DNA from: Chryseobacterium sp.
GTDB lineage: Bacteria; Bacteroidota; Bacteroidia; Flavobacteriales; Weeksellaceae
Length of the DNA stretch: 64,000 nt
Direction of reading: 5' to 3'
Assembly (NCBI RefSeq): GCF_029240215.1
Contig: NZ_JARBTK010000002.1
Location: forward strand, 434,001-498,000
Below, in pieces: positions 51,871-61,557 of this stretch. The position numbers and the translations under genes were made by a program. Within the stretch, counting starts at the first letter, position 1. Each line of letters starts with the position of its first letter. Below the pieces are notes generated by a model, which saw nothing but the letters and a program-made list of their open reading frames with translations, was not told the origin of the DNA and made no database searches.

Positions 51871-52611
51871 CTATTTGTGTAAACTTTTAATGTATTTTTC
51901 AAGAGCCATTGTCATTGATGGATTTTCCTTTGTTGGAGCCATTAAATCTACCTTTAAACCTGCTTCTTCCGCTGCTGCTGAAGTGGTAGGGCCAAAAACT
52001 CCGATCTTTGTGTCTTCCTGCTTGAAATCCGGGAAATTTTGCTGTAAAGATTTGATCCCTTGCGGACTGAAGAAAATCAACATATCGTAGTCATTAATGT
52101 TGATGTCTGTCAAATCGCTGCAAACCGTTCTGTACATAATTGCTCTCGTCCACTGAATATTTGCTGAATCTAAAGTTTTCGGAATATCCGGACTTAGCAC
52201 GTCAGATGAAGGCAGTAAATATTTTTCAGAAGGGAATTTTTTAAACAAAGGCAAAAGATCTGCAAAATTTTTCTCTCCAAAGCTGATCTTTCTTTTCCTG
52301 TAAACGATATGCTTTTGAAGATAATTTGCGATTGCCTCAGACTGACAGATGTATCTCATCGTATCAGGAACAGAAAATCTTAGTTCTTCTGCCAATCTGA
52401 AATAATGATCTACTGCATTTTTACTGGTAAAAATAATACCGGTATACTGCGTTAAATCTATTTTCTGAGTCCTGAGTTCTTTGTTGTCAACTCCTGCGAC
52501 GTGGATAAAAGGACGGAAATCAATCTTTATTTTTTCCTTCTTTGCAATTTCCAGATATGGAGAAGACTCACTAGGCGCTGGTTGAGAAACCAATATAGAC
52601 TTTATTCTCAT
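51871..52611 (-). CDS. hemD: Uroporphyrinogen-III synthase
   Basis: 246 aa from ATG 52611 (MRIKSILVSQPAP). Two-lobed HemD pattern: GIIFTSKNAVDHYF in lobe 1 and DMLIFFSPQGIKSL with IGVFGPTTSAAAEEAG in lobe 2. It closes the linear tetrapyrrole to uroporphyrinogen III. It follows the DUF4271 gene by 11 bp, a pairing that is common in Flavobacteriia. Confidence 0.88.
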   Translation of the reverse strand: MRIKSILVSQPAPSESSPYLEIAKKEKIKIDFRPFIHVAGVDNKELRTQKIDLTQYTGIIFTSKNAVDHYFRLAEELRFSVPDTMRYICQSEAIANYLQKHIVYRKRKISFGEKNFADLLPLFKKFPSEKYLLPSSDVLSPDIPKTLDSANIQWTRAIMYRTVCSDLTDININDYDMLIFFSPQGIKSLQQNFPDFKQEDTKIGVFGPTTSAAAEEAGLKVDLMAPTKENPSMTMALEKYIKSLHK

Positions 52612-52622
52612 CATGTACTCTA

Positions 52623-53291
52623 TTAAATAAATAATAACTTCCATAGCATCAATAAAGGTGCTATTTGAAGCGTGCAAATATACAAAAATTTATAATACCA
52701 TTTTTGGGGTAAGATGTTGTTCCTGTGAAATAAATAGAAAAAAACTTTGAAAATAAAAACAAACAGGAAAAAATAAAAATAGTATAAAAACGCTTTATTT
52801 CTGTCAACAGGGAAGTAATAGTGGGTTACACACAGGATTATCACTAAAATAGAAAGAATGAAGTTGAATTTTGTAGAGGTAAAATAAAAAATACTCCATT
52901 TTTTTCCGTCTCCTATACTTTGGTAAAATAAAAAACCTAAAGCAGTTCTTACAAAATAAAATAATGAAACTGCGCTAAGGCAATATCCAAATTTATTCAT
53001 CTGATACCCGAAAAGCTGCAATTTCGCTGCATATTCCGGGACTACAGGAACATATTGCGAGATTAAAACTGCCAAACTTAACGTGATTACACAGGAAGTG
53101 ATAATCCAGCTTGGTAAATTATTGCTGGAGTCAAAATATTTCTGCAGAAGAAAATCTTTGAGGTTGGCTTCTCTTTCGATAACATTCATCATGAAGATAT
53201 AAAGGAAAAGACATCCTATTAATATAAAAACTACCCAATCATTATTTTCGGGTATTCTTATCTGGTTTGTAAAATTATGTGATATGGGCAA
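52623..53291 (-). CDS. DUF4271 membrane protein
   Basis: About 222 aa from a TTG at 53291, chosen because the family usually starts shortly before the NDWVVFILIGCLFLYIF helix, and because upstream codons overlap the divergent promoter. Six to seven membrane helices are visible, with the conserved F-G-Y-C-L and LQIAPLLMLWKLL end. Function unknown; linked to hemD. The start is uncertain; the frame extends to 53387. Confidence 0.75.
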   Translation of the reverse strand: MPISHNFTNQIRIPENNDWVVFILIGCLFLYIFMMNVIEREANLKDFLLQKYFDSSNNLPSWIITSCVITLSLAVLISQYVPVVPEYAAKLQLFGYQMNKFGYCLSAVSLFYFVRTALGFLFYQSIGDGKKWSIFYFTSTKFNFILSILVIILCVTHYYFPVDRNKAFLYYFYFFLFVFIFKVFFYLFHRNNILPQKWYYKFLYICTLQIAPLLMLWKLLFI

Positions 53292-53350
53292 CGGGAAATT
53301 TTTTGCAAAATTATAGATTATTTTGTATAAAATAAAAAGCTTAAATAACT

Positions 53351-53358
53351 TATCTTTG
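53351..53358 (+). promoter_or_regulatory. Predicted -7 element of the glycosyltransferase operon
   Basis: TATCTTTG, an exact TAnnTTTG, 9 nt upstream of the ATG at 53368. Confidence 0.55.
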
Positions 53359-53367
53359 CAAATTGAA

Positions 53368-54084
53368 ATGAAAAAACTCGTCATCATTCCAACTTACAAC
53401 GAAAAGGAGAATATCGAAAAGATAATTTCTGCTGTTTTTGCATTGGAACAAGAGTTTCATGTTTTGGTTGTAGATGATTCTTCGCCCGATAAAACGGCAG
53501 ATATCGTCAAAGAATTACAGAAAAAGCATCCTCATACATTACATTTATCAATCAGACACATTAAAGACGGATTAGGAAAAGCCTATATCCATGGTTTCAA
53601 ATGGGCTTTGCAAAACAATTACGATTACATTTTTGAGATGGATGCAGATTTTTCTCACAATCCCAATGATTTACCAAAGCTTTTTGAAGCTTGCTTAAAT
53701 GCCGATATGGCAGTTGGCTCACGATATTCTAAAGGGGTGAATGTTGTCAATTGGCCAATGGGAAGGGTTTTGCTGTCTTATTTTGCCTCAAAATATGTGA
53801 GATTCATTTTAGGACTTTCAATTCACGATACTACAGCAGGTTTTGTCTGTTTTTCGAGAAAAGTTTTAGATGAAATCGGTTTAGATAATGTAAAATTAAA
53901 AGGATATGGTTTTCAGATTGAAATGAAATTCAGGACCTTTAAAAAAGGCTTTAAAATTGTAGAAGTTCCTATTATTTTCACCAACAGAGAACTAGGTGAA
54001 AGTAAGATGAACGGTGGCATCATTCATGAAGCTGTTTTTGGTGTTTTAAATTTAAAATGGAAATCAATCATCAATAAATTATGA
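53368..54084 (+). CDS. Polyprenol monophosphomannose synthase-like glycosyltransferase (GT2)
   Basis: 238 aa. GT-A fold with VVDDSSPDKT, the nucleotide-metal motif EMDADFSH (DxD) and AVGSRYSKG; the C-terminal R-x-x-G-x-S-K-M-N-G end is as in dolichol/polyprenol phosphate mannosyltransferases. No membrane helices, so it is a soluble enzyme acting at the membrane. Starts a run of four genes; its stop overlaps the next start (ATGA). Confidence 0.88.
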   Translation: MKKLVIIPTYNEKENIEKIISAVFALEQEFHVLVVDDSSPDKTADIVKELQKKHPHTLHLSIRHIKDGLGKAYIHGFKWALQNNYDYIFEMDADFSHNPNDLPKLFEACLNADMAVGSRYSKGVNVVNWPMGRVLLSYFASKYVRFILGLSIHDTTAGFVCFSRKVLDEIGLDNVKLKGYGFQIEMKFRTFKKGFKIVEVPIIFTNRELGESKMNGGIIHEAVFGVLNLKWKSIINKL

Positions 54085-54449
54085 GAAGACTGATTTGTTT
54101 TTTTATGTTCTTGTTTTTGGTTTCTTGTAGTGAATACATTGATAAGCCAAAAAATCTTCTTAATACAGATAAGATGGCTGAGATTATGGCAGATTTGGCA
54201 ATTAACGATCAGGTCACAAATACCTATCAAGGAAAAAATTTAGAAAGCGGAACAAGATATATCCTTAAAAATCATCATGTAAAGGCTGACGATTTTGTCG
54301 AAAGCTATAAATATTATGTAGCAACAGGAAAAATGAATAAAATTGTGGATAATGCACAAGTCATTCTTTTAGAGAAAGACCCGAAAGCAAAAGGTTTTGT
54401 GGAGAAAAAATCTAAACCCGACACAAATCTTCCCAAATTAGTAAGATAA
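54081..54449 (+). CDS. DUF4296 lipoprotein
   Basis: 122 aa. Signal peptide with lipobox LVSC (Cys16); the body starts with the DUF4296 pattern LLNTDKMAEIMADLAINDQ. 4-bp overlap with the GT2 gene and 3-bp gap to tgt. Function unknown; widely conserved in Flavobacteriia at this place. Confidence 0.8.
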   Translation: MRRLICFFMFLFLVSCSEYIDKPKNLLNTDKMAEIMADLAINDQVTNTYQGKNLESGTRYILKNHHVKADDFVESYKYYVATGKMNKIVDNAQVILLEKDPKAKGFVEKKSKPDTNLPKLVR

Positions 54450-54452
54450 AAT

Positions 54453-55586
54453 ATGCAGCAATTTTTTAAGATAGAAAAAACTTCGCAAGGAAAGGCAAGA
54501 GCAGGAGAATTGGTTACTGATCATGGTGTGGTACAAACTCCGATTTTCATGCCGGTAGGAACTGTTGCTAGTGTGAAAACCGTACATCAGAGAGAGCTAA
54601 GAGATGATATTAAAGCCCAAATTATTTTGGGAAATACTTATCATTTATACCTTCGTCCGGGAATGGAAGTCATGCAGGAAGCAGGAGGTTTGCATAAATT
54701 TATGAATTGGGAGCTTCCGATTCTTACTGATTCCGGTGGATTTCAGGTTTTTTCGCTTTCAGGAACAAGAAAGATGTCTGAAGAAGGAGTGAAATTCAAA
54801 TCTCATATTGATGGAAGTGTTCATTTATTCACTCCGGAAAAATCTATGGAAATCCAAAGGCAGATCGGAGCAGATATTTTCATGGCTTTTGATGAATGTG
54901 TTGCTTATCCGAGCGAATACAATCAGGTAAAAGCTTCAATGGAAATGACGCATAGATGGTTAAAAAGATGCATCGACTGGAATGAAAAAAATCCTGAATT
55001 ATACGGTCACAAGCAGAGGTTTTTCCCGATTGTTCAGGGTTCTACCTATTCAGATTTAAGAAAAATTTCAGCTGAAGTTATTTCGGAAGCTGGTGCAGAA
55101 GGAAATGCAATCGGCGGACTTTCTGTGGGCGAACCGGAAGAAGAATTATACAGAATTACCGATGAGGTAACCGATATTTTACCAAAAGATAAACCAAGAT
55201 ATTTGATGGGAGTAGGAACTCCTTGGAATATTTTAGAATCAATCGGACTTGGTATTGACATGATGGATTGTGTGATGCCTACAAGAAATGCCAGAAACGC
55301 AATGCTTTTCACCTGGCAAGGTGTAATGAATCTGAAAAATGAAAAATGGAAGAAAGATTTTTCGCCTTTGGATGAGTTTGGGACAAGTTTTGTAGATCAG
55401 GAATATTCTAAAGCATACGTTCGTCATTTATTTGTTTCAAAAGAATATCTGGCAAAGCAGATTGCTTCTATTCATAATCTTGCTTTTTATTTAGATTTGG
55501 TAAAAGTGGCAAGAGAGCATATTGTAACAGGAGATTTCTATGAATGGAAAAATTCGGTAGTTCCTGTTTTAAGACAAAGACTTTAA
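54453..55586 (+). CDS. tgt: Queuine tRNA-ribosyltransferase
   Basis: 377 aa. TIM-barrel enzyme that exchanges G34 for the preQ1 base in tRNAs with GUN anticodons. LTDSGGFQVFSLS and the nucleophile Asp in IDMMDCVMPTRNARNA are intact. The C-x-C-x2-C zinc ligands normally near residue 300 are missing: the region reads LDEFGTSFVDQEYSKAYVRH. The His in SIHNLAF remains. Probably a clade-level loss of the structural zinc. Confidence 0.92.
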   Translation: MQQFFKIEKTSQGKARAGELVTDHGVVQTPIFMPVGTVASVKTVHQRELRDDIKAQIILGNTYHLYLRPGMEVMQEAGGLHKFMNWELPILTDSGGFQVFSLSGTRKMSEEGVKFKSHIDGSVHLFTPEKSMEIQRQIGADIFMAFDECVAYPSEYNQVKASMEMTHRWLKRCIDWNEKNPELYGHKQRFFPIVQGSTYSDLRKISAEVISEAGAEGNAIGGLSVGEPEEELYRITDEVTDILPKDKPRYLMGVGTPWNILESIGLGIDMMDCVMPTRNARNAMLFTWQGVMNLKNEKWKKDFSPLDEFGTSFVDQEYSKAYVRHLFVSKEYLAKQIASIHNLAFYLDLVKVAREHIVTGDFYEWKNSVVPVLRQRL

Positions 55587-55595
55587 AATTATTTG

Positions 55596-56708
55596 ATGTT
55601 TAAGATCGTAGACAGATATATCGTAAGAAAATACCTTGGAACTTTCAGTTTCATGTTGATCTTGCTGTCTATAGTAGTTTTGGTGATCGATGTTCAGCAG
55701 AAAATTCCAAGAATTGAAAAAGCAACCGAGATTGATGCAAAGCTTGATTTGACGTATTTTCTTATTCATTTTTATCCTTTCTGGATTATTAATCTGATTG
55801 TAACTTTCCTTGCGATTCTCGTTTTTATCTCGGTGATTTATTTTACATCGAGAATGGCAAATAATACAGAGATTGTGGCAATTATCAGTAGTGGGGCGAG
55901 TTTTCACAGATTTGCAAAGCCGTATCTGTTAACTTCGCTTTTCATTGCATTGCTTTCGCTTACCGTAAATCACTTCGTTTTGCCTTGGGCAAATATCAAG
56001 AAAAATGCACTTGAAGCGTATACTTACAACCAGACCAACAAGGATAAAATTTTAGGAACAGCTCCCGTTTCAGCACAATTAAGCAAAACTGAATATATTT
56101 TTGTCAACTCATGGAATAAGCGAGAAAACAGAGGTTATGGGTTTGTTTACCAGAAATTTGATAAGAACAGAAAGATGATCTACGAGCTAAAGGCAAATGA
56201 TGCATTCTGGGATCTTGCTAAAAAACAGTTTGTACTTAATAGTTATCTCGAAAAAACCATCAATAAAAACGATTCTGAAAAATTAGGGCAGGGTTTTGAA
56301 ATCAGAAAAAGCTACGGCCAAGCTCCTGAAGAGTTGTTTCCTAATGAGCTCTTGGGACAGAATAAAAGTACCCCAGAACTTATAAAGTTTATCAACAGAG
56401 AAAGAGAAAAGGGAAACAGTAACTTAAATACTCACCTGAATGAGCTGTATCAGAGAACTTCGATGCCTGTTTCCATTGTTTTACTTACCTTTTTGGCGCT
56501 TTCACTTTCTTCGCAAAAGAAAAGAGGCGGACTTGGAATCAATTTAGCGATAGGTATTTCCTTGGCTTTTGTTTTTGTATTCTCTTTTGAGGCTTTAAAA
56601 GTGGTTTCTGAGAATAAAGTTTTGTCTCCTGCATTGGCGATGTGGATGCCGAATATCATCTTTTTTCCGTTGACTTTGGTGCTGTATGTAAGAAGAGCCA
56701 ATCAGTAA
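55596..56708 (+). CDS. LptF/LptG-type permease (YjgP/YjgQ family)
   Basis: 370 aa from ATG 55596. Three N-terminal and three C-terminal membrane helices enclose a periplasmic beta-jellyroll domain (about 120-270). Typical start FKIVDRYIVRKYLGTF. It is one half of the inner-membrane LPS export complex LptB2FG. F or G cannot be told apart safely. 9-bp gap from tgt, same operon; its 3' end overlaps birA by 7 bp. Confidence 0.88.
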   Translation: MFKIVDRYIVRKYLGTFSFMLILLSIVVLVIDVQQKIPRIEKATEIDAKLDLTYFLIHFYPFWIINLIVTFLAILVFISVIYFTSRMANNTEIVAIISSGASFHRFAKPYLLTSLFIALLSLTVNHFVLPWANIKKNALEAYTYNQTNKDKILGTAPVSAQLSKTEYIFVNSWNKRENRGYGFVYQKFDKNRKMIYELKANDAFWDLAKKQFVLNSYLEKTINKNDSEKLGQGFEIRKSYGQAPEELFPNELLGQNKSTPELIKFINREREKGNSNLNTHLNELYQRTSMPVSIVLLTFLALSLSSQKKRGGLGINLAIGISLAFVFVFSFEALKVVSENKVLSPALAMWMPNIIFFPLTLVLYVRRANQ

Positions 56709-57415
56709 AGAAGCTTTATTTCTTTGTGATAAAAAGGCTTGATTTCGTCTTCCAATTCAATCCAGATTTTACCCTTTTCGTCCACTTTTCGGATGATGCC
56801 ATTTTGTCTGTTTCCTTCAAGTTCAAAAACTGATATTTCATCTTTCCGGAATAGATTTAAATTAAATTCTTTTAAAACATCATCTTCAGAGGGTATGCTT
56901 TTAAATTTTTCGACTAAAAATTCATGCAGTTCCTTTGCTGAATTGTGCAGTTCATGTTTTTCTCCGGTCTGTGTGAAAATGGAACCTGCATTAGAAATTT
57001 CATCAAATTTTTCCTGAAGAATATTGATTCCCGCACCGATAATAAAATAATTTTCACCATTAAATTTTTTCTTTTCGATTAAAATTCCCACTATTTTTTT
57101 GTTGATAAGAATAATGTCGTTTGGCCATTTGATTTTGACTGTTTTTCCAGTCAATTTGGCAAGGTATTGCTTGATTGCTATGGCGGTATAATAATTGAAT
57201 AAGAAATCAGTGAGTTTTATATTTTGCGTTTTTACAGCTAAAGTGTAAGCGAGATTCTGTTCAGGTCTGGAAGCCCAGCGATTTCCATACTGTCCTCTTC
57301 CTTTTGTTTGATTAAAAGTATAAAGACCAATAAAATCTGAATGTGGGTAAAGTAAAACCTGAGATATTTCGTCATTAGTAGAAGAACACTCTTTTTGATA
57401 AAACAGTTGGCTCAT
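56702..57415 (-). CDS. birA: Biotin--protein ligase (no DNA-binding domain)
   Basis: 237 aa. Catalytic-domain-only BirA: STNDEISQ, GRGQYGNRWASRP (biotinyl-AMP loop) and VKIKWPNDI with G-x-L-I-E. It adds biotin to carrier proteins such as acetyl-CoA carboxylase. Without the N-terminal helix-turn-helix it cannot act as a repressor. Convergent with the Lpt permease gene, divergent from rsfS. Confidence 0.92.
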   Translation of the reverse strand: MSQLFYQKECSSTNDEISQVLLYPHSDFIGLYTFNQTKGRGQYGNRWASRPEQNLAYTLAVKTQNIKLTDFLFNYYTAIAIKQYLAKLTGKTVKIKWPNDIILINKKIVGILIEKKKFNGENYFIIGAGINILQEKFDEISNAGSIFTQTGEKHELHNSAKELHEFLVEKFKSIPSEDDVLKEFNLNLFRKDEISVFELEGNRQNGIIRKVDEKGKIWIELEDEIKPFYHKEIKLLY

Positions 57416-57475
57416 TTAAGAAAACTTTAAGAACATTAAAGCCCTAAAAGTAAGGCTAAAGTAAAAGAAAAACAA

Positions 57476-57483
57476 TAAATTTG
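57476..57483 (+). promoter_or_regulatory. Predicted -7 element of rsfS-ftsH
   Basis: TAAATTTG, an exact TAnnTTTG, 19 nt before the rsfS ATG. Confidence 0.55.
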
Positions 57484-57502
57484 CAGATTATAGTATATTT
57501 TA

Positions 57503-57871
57503 ATGAACAAAACAGTAGAAAAGCAAGCGCTAATAGATAAAATTGTAGAAGCTATCCAGGATGTAAAGGGGGAAGATATTATGATTTTCGACCTTTCAAA
57601 AATTGAAAACTCGGTAGCAGAAACATTTATAATATGTAGTGGAAACTCAAATACACAGGTTTCAGCATTAGCAGGAAGTGTAGAAAAAAAAGTAAGAAAC
57701 GATCTTCAGGACAGACCTTGGCATGTTGAGGGTACAGAAAACTCAATGTGGGTGCTGGTAGATTATGTAACGGTTGTCGTGCATATCTTCCAGAAAGAAA
57801 CCCGTCAGTATTACGATATTGAAGAACTTTGGGGCGATGCGAAGATCACCAAAATAGAAAGTGAAGTATAA
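57503..57871 (+). CDS. rsfS: Ribosomal silencing factor
   Basis: 122 aa. Iojap-family protein that binds L14 and blocks subunit joining. SVAETFIICSGNSNTQVSAL and RPWHVEGTENSMWVLVDY are the typical core. 16 bp before ftsH, likely one operon. Confidence 0.93.
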   Translation: MNKTVEKQALIDKIVEAIQDVKGEDIMIFDLSKIENSVAETFIICSGNSNTQVSALAGSVEKKVRNDLQDRPWHVEGTENSMWVLVDYVTVVVHIFQKETRQYYDIEELWGDAKITKIESEV

Positions 57872-57887
57872 ATTTTAAAAGTATTAA

Positions 57888-59870
57888 ATGAATAATAAAG
57901 GATTTAACTGGTTTTTTCCAATCGCAATAATTGCCCTTTTGTTATTTTTTGCCTCAAACTTTTTGAGCGACAACAATGCAAAAACTATTGACGAAGATGC
58001 TTTCTTCAGAGAAATGCAGGCGGGAAAAGTTCAGAATGTGTTGATTGATAAACAGGCTCAGAAAGCGGAAGTATTTTTGACACAAGCTGCTAAAACAGCA
58101 ACGGTAAAGAAAGAAGATAAAACAAATCCTTTTTCAAATTTAGGAATGTCTTCAAAAGCTGATTATAGCCTGAAATATGGAGATTTACAGCTTTTTTTAG
58201 AGAAATTTGAAACAATCAAAAAAGATAATCCGGCAATAAAGACATCCAAAGATTATGCAGACGGCAAAAGCCCGTTTACTGAAATTTTATTTTCAGCATT
58301 GATTTGGATCGCAATTTTAGGTTTATTCTACTTCATCCTATTCAGAAAAATGGGAGGCGGTGGAGGTCCTGGAGGACAGATTTTCTCAATAGGTAAATCT
58401 AAAGCCAAATTATTTGACGAAAAAGAAAAAATCCAGACTACATTTAAAGACGTTGCAGGATTGGAGGGAGCAAAAGAAGAGGTACAGGAAGTTGTAGATT
58501 TTTTGAAAAATTCCGAAAAATACACAAAATTAGGAGGTAAAATTCCGAAAGGTGTACTTTTGGTAGGTCCTCCGGGAACAGGTAAAACCTTATTGGCGAA
58601 AGCTGTGGCGGGTGAAGCTAAAGTTCCTTTCTTCTCATTGTCAGGTTCAGATTTTGTTGAAATGTTTGTCGGTGTGGGAGCTTCAAGAGTAAGAGATTTG
58701 TTTGCTCAGGCAAAAGCTAAATCTCCTGCAATCATCTTTATTGATGAGATTGATGCGATCGGGCGTGCAAGAGGAAAAAACAATTTCTCCGGCGGAAATG
58801 ACGAAAGAGAAAACACACTAAACCAATTGCTTACAGAAATGGACGGTTTCGGAACCGACGTTAACGTAATTGTAATGGCTGCAACCAACAGAGCTGATAT
58901 TTTGGATAAGGCATTGATGAGAGCAGGTCGTTTTGACCGTTCAGTTTATGTTGATCTTCCTGAATTACATGAAAGAAGAGAGATTTTTGATGTTCACTTA
59001 AAGAAAATCAAGCTTGATAATACGGTTGACAGAGATTTCTTGGCAAAACAGACTCCTGGTTTCAGTGGTGCAGACATTGCTAACGTTTGTAACGAAGCAG
59101 CTTTAATTGCAGCCAGAAACAGCCACGAATCTGTTACGAAGCAGGATTTCTTAGATGCTGTAGACAGAATTATCGGTGGTCTTGAGAAGAAAAATATGGC
59201 AATCAAGCCATCAGAGAAGAAAAGAGTAGCTTTCCATGAAGCGGGTCATGCAACGATCTCTTGGTTGGTAGAGCACGCTTCACCACTATTGAAAGTGACA
59301 ATCGTTCCGAGAGGACGTTCATTAGGTGCAGCTTGGTATCTTCCTGAAGAAAGACAGCTAACGACTACTGAACAAATGCTAGACGAAATGTGTGCAACTT
59401 TAGGAGGTAGAGCAGCAGAACAGGTAATTTTTAACAATATTTCTACAGGAGCGCTTTCAGATTTGGAAACTGTTACCAAAAGAGCTCAGGCAATGGTTAC
59501 AATCTACGGATTGAGTCCTAACATCGGTAATATTTCTTATTATGACAGTTCAGGTCAGTCAGAATATAGTTTTGGTAAACCTTATTCTGAGGCTACAGCT
59601 TCAAAAATTGATACGGAAATCAAAACAATTATTGAGCATCAGTATGAAAGAGCAGTAAGGATCTTAAGTGAAAACAAGGATAAACTGAATGCTTTGGCAA
59701 ATAAGCTTTTAGAAAAAGAAGTAATTTTCCGTGAGGATCTTGAGGATATATTTGGTAAAAGAGCATGGGATCCTGAATTGACGGAGAGACCTGTTACGAA
59801 TACTATTCCTTTACACGAGAAAGTAGAAGAAAGTGAAATTCAGGCGCCGGAAACTCCTGCGCAGCTTTAA
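57888..59870 (+). CDS. ftsH: ATP-dependent zinc metalloprotease FtsH
   Basis: 660 aa. Two membrane helices (about 5-25 and 128-150), AAA+ domain with Walker A GPPGTGKT near residue 227, Walker [12 protein letters not shown], the pore-loop and second-region-of-homology residues RAGRFDR, and protease domain with His450-Glu451-x2-His454 (HEAGH). A Gly-rich stretch follows the second helix. It degrades membrane and soluble proteins. Terminator downstream. Confidence 0.97.
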   Translation: MNNKGFNWFFPIAIIALLLFFASNFLSDNNAKTIDEDAFFREMQAGKVQNVLIDKQAQKAEVFLTQAAKTATVKKEDKTNPFSNLGMSSKADYSLKYGDLQLFLEKFETIKKDNPAIKTSKDYADGKSPFTEILFSALIWIAILGLFYFILFRKMGGGGGPGGQIFSIGKSKAKLFDEKEKIQTTFKDVAGLEGAKEEVQEVVDFLKNSEKYTKLGGKIPKGVLLVGPPGTGKTLLAKAVAGEAKVPFFSLSGSDFVEMFVGVGASRVRDLFAQAKAKSPAIIFIDEIDAIGRARGKNNFSGGNDERENTLNQLLTEMDGFGTDVNVIVMAATNRADILDKALMRAGRFDRSVYVDLPELHERREIFDVHLKKIKLDNTVDRDFLAKQTPGFSGADIANVCNEAALIAARNSHESVTKQDFLDAVDRIIGGLEKKNMAIKPSEKKRVAFHEAGHATISWLVEHASPLLKVTIVPRGRSLGAAWYLPEERQLTTTEQMLDEMCATLGGRAAEQVIFNNISTGALSDLETVTKRAQAMVTIYGLSPNIGNISYYDSSGQSEYSFGKPYSEATASKIDTEIKTIIEHQYERAVRILSENKDKLNALANKLLEKEVIFREDLEDIFGKRAWDPELTERPVTNTIPLHEKVEESEIQAPETPAQL

Positions 59871-59893
59871 AATATTTAAATTCAATTGAATAC

Positions 59894-59926
59894 AACCCGG
59901 TGATTGTAAAATTGCCGGGTTTTTTC
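59894..59926 (+). terminator. Terminator after ftsH
   Basis: AACCCGG/CCGGGTT stem with a 14-nt loop and T-run. Confidence 0.85.
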
Positions 59927-60003
59927 ATTTTAAAGCGATATTATTAGAAGCAATTCTAATTAATTTTCTATTTTTGTATTAAGTTGACTAAAAAAACATT
60001 AAG

Positions 60004-60585
60004 TTGAGTTTATTTAAGAGAATTGTAAGCAAACTAACCAATCAGCCCGAGGAAGACGACAAACAAAGTCTGGAAAAGCTGGGAGATTCGCTGAAAAATG
60101 CTGATCTTGATTATAAGTTTGCCCAATTATTTACACATTCCGGCGGTTTTTTTAATTATTGCGCTGATGAATCGGAAGCTTTACAGACATTAAATCAGAT
60201 CCTCAAAATTGAAGGGGTAAATTCTGTGTTTTGTTGCGATAAAGATCTGCATAATTTTTTGAATGTTGTAAAGATTTCTCACACACCACAACTTGAAGCA
60301 GGTAATGATGCCGCATTTATCACCTGTGAATACCTTATTGCATACGACGGCAGAATCATGCTTTCGCATAATAATATTTTGCATTATCATTCTTCCAGAT
60401 TGCCTTCGAAAATTATCATCATGGCAAATGTTTCTCAGATCGTCAATAATCTTAATGATGCGATGGGGAAAATAAAACGTACGGGAAATATAAAAAATCT
60501 TACCTCAATCAGCGGAAATCATTCTAAACTAGATACTGCGGCTAATAACAATACCAAGCTGTTTCTATTGTTGTTAGAAGACTAG
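60004..60585 (+). CDS. LUD-domain protein
   Basis: 193 aa with a TTG start at 60004, immediately ahead of SLFKRIVSKL. The C-terminal half (ITCEYLIAYDGRIMLSHNNI ... IIIMANVSQIVNNL) fits the LutB/LutC-like LUD fold. No lut genes are near; in this clade such a gene commonly precedes cdsA. Function unknown. Confidence 0.7.
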   Translation: MSLFKRIVSKLTNQPEEDDKQSLEKLGDSLKNADLDYKFAQLFTHSGGFFNYCADESEALQTLNQILKIEGVNSVFCCDKDLHNFLNVVKISHTPQLEAGNDAAFITCEYLIAYDGRIMLSHNNILHYHSSRLPSKIIIMANVSQIVNNLNDAMGKIKRTGNIKNLTSISGNHSKLDTAANNNTKLFLLLLED

Positions 60586-60608
60586 CATTATATTCTAAAT
60601 TTTAAATT

Positions 60609-61481
60609 TTGGACAAAAATCTTATTCAGAGAACCATTTCGGGGATTGTTTATATTGCAGTCATTATTCTCTGTACCACACCCTTTGGAGCTCAGCTTCT
60701 GGATCATATTTCTCCCGGGCTTGTAAAGCAGCAATATCTTTATTACGGATTGATCACTTTTCTTTTATTAGTAGGAACGTGGGAATGTATCAAGATCATG
60801 AAATTTGGTGATGGCTACGAAAAATGGATTGTCCTGCCAATCGTGCTGTTGATCTTTTATATGTTTTCAAAAAGATTTTTTCATCACGATTTTTATTTCA
60901 ATTTCAGACTTTCGGAAATTCTTGCGCTTGCACTGATCGTTATTGCGGTTGTCACTTTGTTTAAATTTACAAGCGAGCTGTATTTTGATAGCGGAAAGCT
61001 TATTTTCACTGTTATATATGTTGCACTGCCATTCTCTTTTGCATTGGGGCTGCCAAAATATTCATCTTATGATAGTGGTTTTTCATTAGAAGTTATTTTT
61101 CTTTTCATTCTGATCTGGAGCAGTGATACTTTTGCTTATCTGGTCGGAAAGTTTTTCGGAAAACATAAAATGGCTCCCAAAATTTCGCCTAAGAAAACCT
61201 GGGAAGGTTATGCAGGCGGGGTAGTTCTTACTTTGGTTCTCTCATATTTTGTTGAAATATATCAGCCACAGCTTCGCGGAAACTGGATGATTGTTGGTTT
61301 TCTGATTGCTGCATTTGCTCCTTTGGGAGATTTGGTGGAAAGTCAACTGAAAAGAACTTTTGCCGTAAAAGACAGTGGGAATATCATTCCGGGGCACGGT
61401 GGTGTATTAGATAGGCTTGATAGTTTTTTAATTTGCGTTCCTGTCGTATATTTGTACTTTATTTTAGAAAAATTTATTTAA
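60609..61481 (+). CDS. cdsA: Phosphatidate cytidylyltransferase
   Basis: 290 aa, about eight membrane helices, TTG start at 60609. The CDP-alcohol synthesis signature KDSGNIIPGHGGVLDRLDS near the C-terminus and SPKKTWEGYAGG are diagnostic. Makes CDP-diacylglycerol, the precursor used by the next gene's pathway. 23-bp gap from the LUD gene. Confidence 0.95.
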   Translation: MDKNLIQRTISGIVYIAVIILCTTPFGAQLLDHISPGLVKQQYLYYGLITFLLLVGTWECIKIMKFGDGYEKWIVLPIVLLIFYMFSKRFFHHDFYFNFRLSEILALALIVIAVVTLFKFTSELYFDSGKLIFTVIYVALPFSFALGLPKYSSYDSGFSLEVIFLFILIWSSDTFAYLVGKFFGKHKMAPKISPKKTWEGYAGGVVLTLVLSYFVEIYQPQLRGNWMIVGFLIAAFAPLGDLVESQLKRTFAVKDSGNIIPGHGGVLDRLDSFLICVPVVYLYFILEKFI

Positions 61482-61557
61482 ACTCATGAAGCCGCATGAT
61501 TTTTAACTTTAAAATAATGCGATTGCTGATGACAAATAAAAAAATTAATATCCTCAT

